Position numbers and translations under genes: made by a program. The notes beneath the pieces were generated by a model that made no database searches, was not told where the DNA came from, and saw only the letters and a list, made by a program, of their open reading frames with translations. DNA of 64,000 nucleotides, from assembly GCA_040755295.1 (NCBI GenBank), contig JBFMBK010000003.1, forward strand, positions 1 through 64,000. Reading direction: 5' to 3'. The DNA comes from Bacillota bacterium. Lineage in GTDB: Bacteria > Bacillota > Desulfotomaculia > Desulfotomaculales > Ammonificaceae. Of this stretch, positions 44,836 through 53,537 are shown piece after piece. Numbering within the stretch: position 1 is the stretch's first letter; the number at the start of each line of letters is the position of its first letter.

Positions 44836-46566
44836 ATGGAGACCCAGATCAAAATAATCGATACACAGCATGCTACACGAGTGCTGTTATGGTTTGCAAA
44901 ACCATATCTTCTTAGTTACTTTTTCGTTTTAGCCCTCTTCCTTATATTGAGCATTTCAAATGCTGCTTCCCCTTATTTTATGAAGCTAATCGTTGATGAA
45001 GCCATAGGCCATAAGGATGTTCGTTTACTCATGCTCCTATTGACTGCTATTTTAATAACCGAGATAGTCAGAGGGGTATCTGACTATCTCAAAGATGTGC
45101 AGTATACTTCTCTGAGTCAAAGAATTATCGGCAACATCAGGCATAAGGCTTATGCAAACTTAACCCATAAACAAGCAGAATATCTTACCAAGCAGCAGAC
45201 TGGTGATACTATAGCTCGCCTTGAAGCTGACGCAGCGTTTCTTGATGCTCCTTTACGAAGTTTAGCTTCGTTGTTAGCGGAAAGTCTTACAGTGATAGTA
45301 ATCAGTGTCCTTATGGTGGCGATTAATTGGCGCTTATACATAGTATTATTAATATCGTTTCTAGTTCTCTTTGTTGTTCAGCGGTATTTCGGTAAGCAAA
45401 TTAGTAAGCTGGCACTGACGCTAAGAGAACAAATCGGTAAGATCAGCGCGTTTTTGCAGGAATCCGTAAGTGGCATGGCTGAGCTACAGCTGCTTGGGCA
45501 GGAGGTATTTCTTCAGAAAAAGTATCAGAAGCAAGTCTTGAAACAGATTGACTATACGATCAATTTTGCAAAAGTGATGAGCGGGTCCAAATTAAGTACC
45601 GGGTTTATTGGCGCCTTTGCGCTAGTGTTCATCTTTGGTTTTGGTAGCTTTTCAATATTTAATAATCAATTAACCATTGGTGGTTTAATGGCATTTAACG
45701 TATATTTTTTCCGTCTCTTTTCTTCTGTTAGCGTACTTGCACATGTCAATCTCGATATACAGTCAAGTCGAGCGGTGTTTAGCAGATTAAGCAATCTGCT
45801 GGAAGAGCCTGATTGCGAATCGTCTAAAGAAACCAATGGCATTCGGAATAGTAGCTGTGGATTGAAAGGTGAGCTTGAGTTTAACAATGTAAGCTTTAGC
45901 TATCCAGGACAGGAACTTCTGATTAAGGATTTGTCGTTTAAGCTTAATCCAGGGGAGTTTGCTGTTGTACAAGGTCCAAATGGTGCTGGCAAGACAACCA
46001 TTGCAAATCTAGTTGTCAGGAAGCAGGATGTAAGCGTTGGCTCAATTACGCTTGGTGGGAAAGATCTACGCTTACTACCAAAAGATGCTGTAAGAAGGCA
46101 TGTAAGCATAGTGCCTCAGGAGCCTTTTATCATACATGGTTCAATTTATGAAAATTTATGTCTTGGGAATGATCCTTCACCTGAACTAATTGATAGCGCC
46201 CTCAATCTTGTAGGCTTAAGAGAATTTGTTTCAAATTTATCATTGGGCATTAATACCCAAGTTGGCGAGCGAGGTTGTACGCTATCGAGTGGCCAAAGGC
46301 AAAGGCTTGCGATAGCAAGGGCGCTTTTACGGAAGCAAGAAATCTTGATCCTTGACGAATCCACGTCAGCTCTCGATTATGCCTCAGAAGAAGCACTGAT
46401 AAGGCAACTCAAAACTTCTTTGGGAGACCGCATTTTAATCGTTGTAACACACCGCTTAGCGCTTGCAAAGTATGCAGATAAAGTAATAAAAATAGGCGAG
46501 TGTTCGTCGATGAAAATGAATGTGGCCGAGTGCTCAAAGACTGATAGGGGGAAAGTGATATGCTAG
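44836..46566 (+). CDS. ABC exporter (fused permease-ATPase) of the RiPP cluster
   Basis: This 576-residue half-transporter has six membrane helices in residues 1-310 (YLLSYFFVLALFLILSISNA, ADLRLY-type loops, LYIVLLISFLVLFVVQRYF). The C-terminal ATPase contains Walker A GPNGAGKTTIANLV near residue 375, the signature TLSSGQRQRLAIARALL, Walker B ILILDESTSALDYA, and the switch His in IVVTHRLALA. There is no N-terminal C39 peptidase domain, so leader cleavage must be done by another enzyme, most simply the subtilisin-like protein encoded downstream. The start ATG 44836 follows CGAGGAGAGTATCGT. Its last bases overlap the first radical SAM gene. It likely exports the mature peptide. Confidence 0.87.
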   Translation: METQIKIIDTQHATRVLLWFAKPYLLSYFFVLALFLILSISNAASPYFMKLIVDEAIGHKDVRLLMLLLTAILITEIVRGVSDYLKDVQYTSLSQRIIGNIRHKAYANLTHKQAEYLTKQQTGDTIARLEADAAFLDAPLRSLASLLAESLTVIVISVLMVAINWRLYIVLLISFLVLFVVQRYFGKQISKLALTLREQIGKISAFLQESVSGMAELQLLGQEVFLQKKYQKQVLKQIDYTINFAKVMSGSKLSTGFIGAFALVFIFGFGSFSIFNNQLTIGGLMAFNVYFFRLFSSVSVLAHVNLDIQSSRAVFSRLSNLLEEPDCESSKETNGIRNSSCGLKGELEFNNVSFSYPGQELLIKDLSFKLNPGEFAVVQGPNGAGKTTIANLVVRKQDVSVGSITLGGKDLRLLPKDAVRRHVSIVPQEPFIIHGSIYENLCLGNDPSPELIDSALNLVGLREFVSNLSLGINTQVGERGCTLSSGQRQRLAIARALLRKQEILILDESTSALDYASEEALIRQLKTSLGDRILIVVTHRLALAKYADKVIKIGECSSMKMNVAECSKTDRGKVIC

Positions 46567-47633
46567 TAACACTTTACTTGACTGATATGTGCAACTTAGA
46601 CTGCTCATATTGCTATTTCAAAAACAAAACCAAAAACCGACTTACTCATGATCAGATTGGGCGGGTTATTGATTTCGTATTTGAGCAAATCAAAAAAAGC
46701 AATGAAGGGAGTATAGGTATTGTGTTTTCCGGCGGTGAGCCTCTGTTAGAGTTTCCATTGCTAGCTAACACCGTTACCAAAGTAATAAACGAAGCTGCAA
46801 GGCTGGACGTCTCATCGAGTTTCGTAATAACAACAAACGGTACCCTGTTGAGCTGTCAAGTTATCGATTTTCTCAAGAATAAGCCGATAAGCCTTGCCAT
46901 AAGCATCGATGGGCCGGAACACATACACAGTGAACATCGCCCCTTTGTGAACGGGTCACCCACATTTAGTACTGTTGAGTGTTCGCTTAAGACGGCGATA
47001 TCGGAGGGGCTTTCGCCTGTGGCTCGGATTACTTTTACCCCTGCTACAGTAGGGAATCTTGCAAACAGCGTTAAGTACCTTGCTGAACTTGGATGCTCAG
47101 AGATCAAACCCGTGCCGGATTATTTCAATTCGGATTGGGATGAAAAAAGCTTTGCCGTGTGCAAAGCTGAAATAAGGGAGATTGCAAACTGGCTTAGTGA
47201 AAACCCGAATGTTACAATACCTGTCCTCACGCAAAAAAGTAAACGACCGATGAAGCCTTGCTATGCCGGTGCCGATCACTCGTATTTTGTCATCGGTCCA
47301 GATGCTAATCTTTACCCTTGTTCGTATGTTGTGAATCAGCCGGAATTTAGGATCGGTAACATCCTTGAAGGTTTTGACGACGAGAAAATAATGCGTATTT
47401 ACAGTGGAGTAAGCTCTGAGGAACGGAAGAACACATGCGGGAAGTGCGCTTATTTTGAATGCTGTGAGAGTGCAAGGTGTGTACTGGTAAATTACCGGCT
47501 ATCCGGTAACATAAATCTTCCTTCGGGTTTTTACTGCCAATATCAGCAGTTGCTCTTTAGTTTAACCGATAAGTTCTCGGGCAATGCACAGGGAAAGCTG
47601 AGAATCAGGGCTAGAAAAAGAGCACAATCTTAA
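46560..47633 (+). CDS. Radical SAM/SPASM peptide maturase 1
   Basis: This 357-residue radical SAM enzyme begins MLVTLYLTDMCNLDCSYCYF, with the cluster ligands Cys11, Cys15, Cys18 (CxxxCxxC). It has the SAM-binding GGEP motif in GIVFSGGEPLLEFPLLA and LAISIDGPEHIHSEHRPF, as in SPASM enzymes. The C-terminal SPASM region supplies auxiliary cluster cysteines: MKPCYAGADHSYFVIGPD, LYPCSYVV, TCGKCAYFECCESARC, and FYCQYQQLL. Enzymes of this group install thioether, carbon-carbon or related links in peptide precursors. It overlaps the ABC exporter gene and is followed 18 bases later by the precursor gene. The start follows TAGGGGGAAAGTGAT. Confidence 0.9.
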   Translation: MLVTLYLTDMCNLDCSYCYFKNKTKNRLTHDQIGRVIDFVFEQIKKSNEGSIGIVFSGGEPLLEFPLLANTVTKVINEAARLDVSSSFVITTNGTLLSCQVIDFLKNKPISLAISIDGPEHIHSEHRPFVNGSPTFSTVECSLKTAISEGLSPVARITFTPATVGNLANSVKYLAELGCSEIKPVPDYFNSDWDEKSFAVCKAEIREIANWLSENPNVTIPVLTQKSKRPMKPCYAGADHSYFVIGPDANLYPCSYVVNQPEFRIGNILEGFDDEKIMRIYSGVSSEERKNTCGKCAYFECCESARCVLVNYRLSGNINLPSGFYCQYQQLLFSLTDKFSGNAQGKLRIRARKRAQS

Positions 47634-47651
47634 GTGGAAGGAGGTGTTAAT

Positions 47652-47819
47652 ATGTCGTTAGAAATCAAACCCTCGTCCGAAGATGTCGAGGTATTTGGTC
47701 TTGATGTTGAGCCGTACTTGTGTTGGAGTGATTGTTACAGCTACTATCACTATTCATCTTACTATTACAACGGCGGCTGTGGTTGGCGTTGGGACTGTGC
47801 CGGCACTTGCTGGTATTAG
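47652..47819 (+). CDS. RiPP precursor peptide, Tyr/Trp/Cys-rich, 55 aa
   Basis: The ATG 47652 follows AAGGAGGTGTTAAT, a very strong binding site fitting a highly expressed peptide. A leader-like part, MSLEIKPSSEDVEVFGLDVE, is followed by a 34-residue core with five Cys (24, 28, 43, 49, 53), nine Tyr and four Trp. Recognisable blocks are YLCWSDCYSYYHYSSYYYN, then GGCGWRWDCAGTCWY. Two C-x3-C pairs (24/28 and 49/53) and a W-R-W block are candidate cross-link sites. It sits between two radical SAM genes, so it is their likely substrate. It resembles in design the Cys-rich clostridial radical SAM-modified bacteriocin candidates, but I recognise no exact family. Confidence 0.85.
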   Translation: MSLEIKPSSEDVEVFGLDVEPYLCWSDCYSYYHYSSYYYNGGCGWRWDCAGTCWY

Positions 47820-47888
47820 AATAATGCAGCCCTGAGACAGCCCTGTGCATGCCCTTTAAAAGATGGGTTATCTTCAGGAGGTGTTTTT

Positions 47889-49181
47889 ATGGATGGTAGA
47901 GTTAGGTTATCTAATAAAGTTAGGTTAATAGAGGGCCCTGAGAGAGCGTTACTAGTTAATCTGCAAAACGGTAAGTGGGCACGGCTTCCTAACGATCTAG
48001 CAAAGATGATTACTTCTGCGGCTGCATCGGAATGGGTGCATGCGAATGCTCTATCGCATGCATACCAATCATTAGGCATAGACACGTGCTCAATGGAGCG
48101 AATGTTTGATAACCTCCTCAGGGCAGGTATTTTATTACGGCAAGGCCAAGATCCCCCACCCGGGCCGCGGGAAGTTTTCGAGGCATATATTATCGTGACC
48201 GACCGCTGTAACCTTTCATGCTTGACGTGTTCGTTGTCGTCCAGGCCTATTTTTCCGAACAACGACTTGCCGACTGAAACAGTCCTGAGAATTATAGATA
48301 CCATTGCACATGATCGGAATGCGGTATTCGTTATAACTGGTGGTGAGCCTTTACTGCGAAATGATATCGAACACATACTAAAACATGCTTTTCTAAAGGG
48401 CAGGGGAATTAGCCTACAAACCAATGGCGTTCTCTTAGACGAAAAGACCTGCCAGATGGTTACCAGGTATGTCGACTGGGTTGAGATCAGCCTTGACGGT
48501 GCCGACGAGGAATCGAGTGCGCCGGTTCGCGGCAAGGGTGCATTCAGCTCAGTGATAGCTGGCATTAAGCGGCTGAAAGCACTTGGTTTTAACCGGATCT
48601 CGACCTCGATGGTCATCAATAGATTTAATGCGCATAAGGTTGAAGATTACATTAAGCTGAATGAGCAACTTGGTATCGAGTATATGCTTCGGCAGTTTCA
48701 TCCCATTGGAAGGGGCTTTAAAAATAGGGATAAGCTAGAGCTTGTTTCCGATGAAGTAAACAACAGCCTTCGCACTAAGGCGAAGAAAAGGATAGACGAA
48801 ATAGGACTTGCAGGACACCTACAAAAAGTGCGGAACGAGATGAAGGCGTGTGAAAACTGTGGTGCCGGCATCCGGCGGATTGCGATCTTAGCTAACGGGG
48901 ATGTGCGGCCATGTGCCAGCGTTCTATCGCAGAAGGCGGCGATGGGAAATATCCTCGATTACGACTCTTTAGATGATTTACTATCGCAAGATTTTAATGA
49001 AAAGCTGGTAGCTTCTTTCGGAGTAGATAACAGGGAGGATTGTAAGGAGTGTGATGTTCGCTACTTCTGCGGTTATTGTCTTGCCGATATGCCTCAATTC
49101 TCTGATAATATTGGGCCACGTATCATATCTGATTGTAAATCTCACCAATACGATTTGCAGCGAATTATATGGGGGAATTAA
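47889..49181 (+). CDS. Radical SAM/SPASM peptide maturase 2
   Basis: This 430-residue enzyme has an N-terminal PqqD/RRE-like region of about 95 residues (VRLIEGPERALLVNLQNGKW; MFDNLLRAGILLRQ) that could bind the leader peptide. The radical SAM core VTDRCNLSCLTCSLSS carries Cys107, Cys111 and Cys114. The GGEP motif is in VFVITGGEPLLRNDIEHIL, and VEISLDGADEESSAPVRGKG follows. The SPASM domain holds CENCGAGIRRIAILANGDV, RPCASVLSQ, and DCKECDVRYFCGYCLADM. The start ATG lies behind TCAGGAGGTGTTTTT. The next gene starts immediately after its stop codon. Together with maturase 1 it implies at least two kinds or sites of modification on the precursor. Confidence 0.9.
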   Translation: MDGRVRLSNKVRLIEGPERALLVNLQNGKWARLPNDLAKMITSAAASEWVHANALSHAYQSLGIDTCSMERMFDNLLRAGILLRQGQDPPPGPREVFEAYIIVTDRCNLSCLTCSLSSRPIFPNNDLPTETVLRIIDTIAHDRNAVFVITGGEPLLRNDIEHILKHAFLKGRGISLQTNGVLLDEKTCQMVTRYVDWVEISLDGADEESSAPVRGKGAFSSVIAGIKRLKALGFNRISTSMVINRFNAHKVEDYIKLNEQLGIEYMLRQFHPIGRGFKNRDKLELVSDEVNNSLRTKAKKRIDEIGLAGHLQKVRNEMKACENCGAGIRRIAILANGDVRPCASVLSQKAAMGNILDYDSLDDLLSQDFNEKLVASFGVDNREDCKECDVRYFCGYCLADMPQFSDNIGPRIISDCKSHQYDLQRIIWGN

Positions 49182-50171
49182 ATGGACTTTACCAGTCTAA
49201 CCGGCGAAGGAGTCAAGATCGCTATCATTGATAGTGGCTTAAGTCCTGATGCATCCGATCTTTGGTATAAAAAGGCTGGCGGTGTGTCCATCTCAGCTGC
49301 CAATAGAGATATAAGATATGGCACTGCTATTGCTGATAGTTTTGGGCATGGGACAGCATGTGCTGGTATTATCTCGCACATCGCACCCAAGGCGCTCTTG
49401 TTTCCAGTTAAGATTTTTATAAATGAGCCAAAAGCGAGCGCCCGAGTTTTATTGGAAGCAATACAATGGTGCATCGAACAGCAGATGCAGGTAGTTAATT
49501 TAAGCTTGGGCACAATAAGCGAATCTTCCCGTGAACTATTAGAGGGCGCTTGCGAACAAGCGGCTAAAAACGGTGTTTTGCTTGTTGCCGCACTAAACAG
49601 CCAAACGCTAAGCTATCCAGCACAATTTAAGACGGTTATACCGGTTGCGGGGGGTATGATGCTTCACAGGTATTCGTATGGCTTTTGCCCGCCGCGTTTG
49701 TTCCTTGGTCGCGGCGAACCGCAGCGCGTGCGATGGCTGGGGGGAGGAAGAATTTTTATGGGAGGAAGCAGCCTTGCCGCAGCACAGATCAGTGCAATTA
49801 GCGCTCTACTGATCGAGAAGTTTGACATTACTTGCTTAGATGATATATGTAAAGCACTAATAAATCATAAATCCGAATGCGGTGCAACATGCTTCCGGAT
49901 TCCTAATTCACAAAATAAGGGATTTGCCGGTAAACCCAATCACGACATTATAAAGAGGGTCTCAGAGATAATAAAACGTTTCGGTATCAATTATAACGAA
50001 GGGGAGGCTCTTTTTAACCAACTCAATCCGGTGACTGCTGCACGACTGCTTGATGCTATTGAACTGGAATTTGCGATAGAGATAGATGATTGGTCTTTAT
50101 CGTTGAAGACACTCGAATCGGTAGATTCTCTCGCTTTATATATTGAGGAGGGGTTGGCGGGTGTTACGTAG
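49182..50171 (+). CDS. Subtilisin-like protease fused to acyl-carrier-like domain
   Basis: This 329-residue protein combines an S8 protease and an ACP-related tail. The triad is complete: Asp17 in VKIAIIDSGLSPDAS, His56 in DSFGHGTACAGIISHIA, and Ser197 in MGGSSLAAAQISAISALL, with the oxyanion Asn in VLLVAALNSQTLSYPA. There is no signal peptide or propeptide, so it is cytoplasmic, suiting removal of the RiPP leader. From about residue 250 the sequence DIIKRVSEIIKRFGI to LLDAIELEFAIEIDDWSLSL and LESVDSLALYIEEGL has the helical pattern of acyl carrier proteins. The position of the pantetheine-carrying DSL reads NPV, so it should not be phosphopantetheinylated. Related clostridial peptide cassettes are recalled to carry a stand-alone ACP-related protein. 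Confidence 0.83.
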   Translation: MDFTSLTGEGVKIAIIDSGLSPDASDLWYKKAGGVSISAANRDIRYGTAIADSFGHGTACAGIISHIAPKALLFPVKIFINEPKASARVLLEAIQWCIEQQMQVVNLSLGTISESSRELLEGACEQAAKNGVLLVAALNSQTLSYPAQFKTVIPVAGGMMLHRYSYGFCPPRLFLGRGEPQRVRWLGGGRIFMGGSSLAAAQISAISALLIEKFDITCLDDICKALINHKSECGATCFRIPNSQNKGFAGKPNHDIIKRVSEIIKRFGINYNEGEALFNQLNPVTAARLLDAIELEFAIEIDDWSLSLKTLESVDSLALYIEEGLAGVT

Positions 50172-52662
50172 AGCGCTGCTGTTTGCCGACATAAAACGGC
50201 ACCGGGGCCGGTTCTTAACGGCGCTTTTTGCACTGGCCTTGGCGTCGGCTACTCTATACACGGCCTTTTATTTGGAAGTAACACGACACGCGATAAGGCT
50301 GCAGGGTTCTAATGATCTTGTCTTTGGGAAAGTCAGATTCGATGTCCAGAAATATATCGCTTGGCAAGACCTGAATTCCAAGCTGAGATCGCTTGGCGTT
50401 ACGGCGGTTCCGATATTGATTCCTTATACTTATTGGGTGGATAGTAGCCATAGACTTATATATGTCGGGTTAGATACGGGTACCATGCCGGGTAAACTTT
50501 TGCATAAGATAAGAGTATCATCAGGTCGTCTTCCAAAATTGAACGAAGAAATCGCGATAAGCAGGGCATTTGCGGCCCAGAATAAGCTATCTGTCGGTAA
50601 GAGAATGATCGTGCCCAGATATGATAAAGCTGTTACTAAGCGCATTGTCGGTCTTGTAGAAGATAGCTATTCTGAGGCTAGCCCTGGGTACATAGTATTT
50701 ACACTTTCTGGGTTACAGCGAGACTTTAATCTAGACGGCTTGGTAAACCGGATTGAGCTAAACGATGTCCCTGATCGACTTGGAGCAATAGAGAGGATAA
50801 CGGGCGTTAGAGCTAAATTTATTAGTAGCACCCTCATAGCCCCTGAAATGCGCAAGGGTGGCACCATTCCGTTAAGCACCATAACTTATGGCGCTTTTAC
50901 GCTGTTTATTGCGGCGTTTGTTGTATATAATACTTTTTCATTGACAGTAACGCAGGAGCGACGCGAACTGGGACTTTTACGCCTGCAGGGAGCAACAAGG
51001 CGCTGGTTAAAGCGGTTCATGATGATGAAAGCGATCTGTTTTGCCGTGGTCGCATCGTGTGTCGGAATACTGATCGGGATGTTGTTTGTAACTACACTCC
51101 ATGTACTTGGGCCTTCCTTCTTGCAGCAGAGCCCCATGTCAGCTAACGTGTCGCTATTTTCAGCTACTCCAATTGCAATAACCTTTATGCTGACGTTGGT
51201 AACAACGTTACTGGCAATGCTTCGTCCTGCTAGGAAAGCATCATCCGTACAACCCTTGGAGGCAGTCTCATATGTTCCTCAAGGCAGCAGGAGGAGGGTC
51301 CGATATAACCTCATCGCTCTTGGAATGCTCGCTATTATTTTCGGGTTCATAAGCTTTCATATGTTTGGAACGAACCCGGAAGGAAAATCGATGGCGGTCT
51401 TGGCGTTCTTTGGTATCGGTTTCTACCTTCTCGGGCTTTTGCTTCTCCTTGCGAATGTGGTGCCTATGCTAACCCGCGCATTGATCCGTGTTCAGCGAAG
51501 GCGCCCTGCGCTTGCGCTGGCTGCCCCATCATTTGCTACATCGGGAGGGGCTCATATTGGGGCAGCGTTATCGTTTTTAGCTTTTGCTATCGTATTTATC
51601 GGTCTAATTACCGGGAGCACCAGCGTATTTGAGAGTAAAGTGTTATCTCATAAACAGGAATTTCCGAGCGAGTATGGCATCGATTCCAGGTCAAAAAACT
51701 ATTATGCTAGCGGCTTTATAGGGGACCTGCGTCGGGTTATTCAGGAGTTTGCTGATGTAGAGCAAGTCACCGCACTTAGGATCGAGCAGTTTGCGGCAAG
51801 GACGAGCGCGACCATGTCCGGTATTACGGTGGTCGCTGTCAATCCGGGCGCCTACTCTAATATTGCCGGCCTACACAGCAAAGACAGACGCATATTAACA
51901 GCGTTGGGTGTGCAGGAACTTGCAGTTACCAAGCAAACTGCAAAGAGGCTCGACCTACGTGCCGGAGACGAGCTTGTCTTAAGCGATCTGGCGGGAAATG
52001 ACTCGTTACCGGTTCGCGTGGCGGGTGTTGTCGGCATTGACCCGGTTCAGGGAAACGATGGGGCGTTCGTTACAGATGAAACAGGTAACCGTCTGGGTAT
52101 GATCTACGATCGCCGACTTCTCATCAAGGCGAGGCCTTCCTCTAAGCTCGAGAGCGATTTACGGTCATATTTGTCGAGGTTCTACCCCCAACTTCGTTTA
52201 ATCAGCGATGATGGTCTAAGAAGGGATGTATGGGGAGACGTCTTAACTAACGAAGCGTTACCTCTTATCGGAACAGCAGGAATCTTGTACTTAGTAAGCT
52301 TCTTGAGCCTTTCAAATACCATGCTGGCCAGCGTGTGGCATAGAAGGAGAGAGATCGCTATGTTAAGGGCTCTTGGAGCGACTAGACGACAGATAGGCCA
52401 CTCAGTTGCGCTAGAGGGCATTATCTGCGCTATTACTGGGACGTCGGCAGGTCTGATTGGTGGGATATTCATGGTTTGGGTACTAATTAAAGGGCTCGCA
52501 TCAGCCGCCCAGCAAGAGGGACATGTTTTTGTGTTTAGCCTGTCCTGGTGGGCGATTGCACTGATTCTTCTGCTTGCCGTAGTTTCCGCGGTAGTTGCAT
52601 CATTGGTGCCCGCCCGGTTTGTGGGTAGAATGGCTGTGATTCAGGAGGTCAGGAATGAGTAA
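50161..52662 (+). CDS. ABC permease with two FtsX domains, RiPP cluster
   Basis: A GTG at 50161 after GAGGAGGGGTTGGCGG starts an 833-residue permease, overlapping the protease stop by 11 bases. The architecture is MacB/FtsX-like: an N-terminal helix (RFLTALFALALASATLYTAF), an external domain, three helices with RRELGLLRLQGATRRWLKR near residue 280, a second set after residue 400 with a large external domain, and REIAMLRALGATRRQIGHSV near residue 740. It ends MAVIQEVRNE. It is coupled to the ATPase that follows. In peptide clusters such FtsX-type pairs often give self-protection or a second export route; which applies here is inference. Confidence 0.87.
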   Translation: MLRRALLFADIKRHRGRFLTALFALALASATLYTAFYLEVTRHAIRLQGSNDLVFGKVRFDVQKYIAWQDLNSKLRSLGVTAVPILIPYTYWVDSSHRLIYVGLDTGTMPGKLLHKIRVSSGRLPKLNEEIAISRAFAAQNKLSVGKRMIVPRYDKAVTKRIVGLVEDSYSEASPGYIVFTLSGLQRDFNLDGLVNRIELNDVPDRLGAIERITGVRAKFISSTLIAPEMRKGGTIPLSTITYGAFTLFIAAFVVYNTFSLTVTQERRELGLLRLQGATRRWLKRFMMMKAICFAVVASCVGILIGMLFVTTLHVLGPSFLQQSPMSANVSLFSATPIAITFMLTLVTTLLAMLRPARKASSVQPLEAVSYVPQGSRRRVRYNLIALGMLAIIFGFISFHMFGTNPEGKSMAVLAFFGIGFYLLGLLLLLANVVPMLTRALIRVQRRRPALALAAPSFATSGGAHIGAALSFLAFAIVFIGLITGSTSVFESKVLSHKQEFPSEYGIDSRSKNYYASGFIGDLRRVIQEFADVEQVTALRIEQFAARTSATMSGITVVAVNPGAYSNIAGLHSKDRRILTALGVQELAVTKQTAKRLDLRAGDELVLSDLAGNDSLPVRVAGVVGIDPVQGNDGAFVTDETGNRLGMIYDRRLLIKARPSSKLESDLRSYLSRFYPQLRLISDDGLRRDVWGDVLTNEALPLIGTAGILYLVSFLSLSNTMLASVWHRRREIAMLRALGATRRQIGHSVALEGIICAITGTSAGLIGGIFMVWVLIKGLASAAQQEGHVFVFSLSWWAIALILLLAVVSAVVASLVPARFVGRMAVIQEVRNE

Positions 52663-52689
52663 TCGAAGGAGGTCAGGATGAGTAATCGA
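52643..52689 (+). repeat. Tandem duplication at the permease/ATPase junction
   Basis: AGGAGGTCAGGAATGAGTAA at 52643 recurs as AGGAGGTCAGGATGAGTAAT at 52667, a 24/23-bp tandem copy that duplicates the ribosome binding site and start codon of the ATPase gene. The first copy's ATG (52655) reads only about eight codons before a stop; the second is the functional start. Confidence 0.85.
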
Positions 52690-53364
52690 AAAAAGGTTGT
52701 GCTTGATGCACGGCAGATTAGAAAGGTTTTTAAAATCGATGAGAAAGAGATTCCAGCCATAAAAGGCGTGGATATTCAGGTTATGAGCGGAGAATTCTTG
52801 ATGATTACTGGTCCGAGCGGATCTGGTAAGAGCACACTCCTTTATATGATGGGCGGACTTGATACGCCTTCATCAGGTGAAGTTGTGATAAATGGGCAGA
52901 ACCTAAATTCAATGAGTGATGAAGAGTTAACACTGTTCCGACGCGGGCATATAGGCTTTGTGTTTCAGCAGTTTCATCTCGTAAGCCCCCTGACGGCGCG
53001 AGAGAATATCGCCTTGCCGCTGCTTATTGCGGGCGTCGATATGCGCCAAAAAGAAGAGAAGATCGAAGAGCTCGGTCTGATGCTCGGCATAGAGGAACGC
53101 CTCGATCATTATCCCGATCAGCTTTCGGGTGGAGAACAACAAAGGGTTGCCATTGCGCGGGCGCTTGTAATGGACCCGGTCCTGATCATTGCCGATGAGC
53201 CGACCGGCAATTTGGATTCAGAGAGCGGAAATCAGGTTATGAAGCTGCTTAAAGACGTTCGCAATATATTTGGGAGTTCGGTCGTGATGGTAACGCATAA
53301 CCAAGAGCTATTGCGATTCGGCGATCGCCAGGTCTCATTAAAAGACGGTGTTTCTTGTCAATAA
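52678..53364 (+). CDS. ABC ATPase of the FtsX-type exporter, RiPP cluster
   Basis: This 228-residue ATPase has Walker [19 protein letters not shown] near residue 45, the Q-loop [18 protein letters not shown], and the signature [16 protein letters not shown]. Walker B is [15 protein letters not shown], and the H-loop is [16 protein letters not shown]. It is a MacB/LolD-type partner of the preceding permease. The start ATG 52678 lies behind the second copy of AGGAGGTCAGG. It is the last clear gene of the peptide cluster before the oppositely oriented tsaD. Confidence 0.92.
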   Translation: MSNRKKVVLDARQIRKVFKIDEKEIPAIKGVDIQVMSGEFLMITGPSGSGKSTLLYMMGGLDTPSSGEVVINGQNLNSMSDEELTLFRRGHIGFVFQQFHLVSPLTARENIALPLLIAGVDMRQKEEKIEELGLMLGIEERLDHYPDQLSGGEQQRVAIARALVMDPVLIIADEPTGNLDSESGNQVMKLLKDVRNIFGSSVVMVTHNQELLRFGDRQVSLKDGVSCQ

Positions 53365-53537
53365 TAGGGCAATATTAAGCACCACGTAGTAAACGTAATA
53401 ATTATTTTCTCTAATGCAGCAAAAGGGGCTATACTGGAAGCTTTATACACAGGAAATGAAAACCCATTTTGAATGGTGGTTATTCGGTATTAATATTTTT
53501 CTTATCGGCATCTTTTTTGGTTGTTTCGCTCGGAAGT

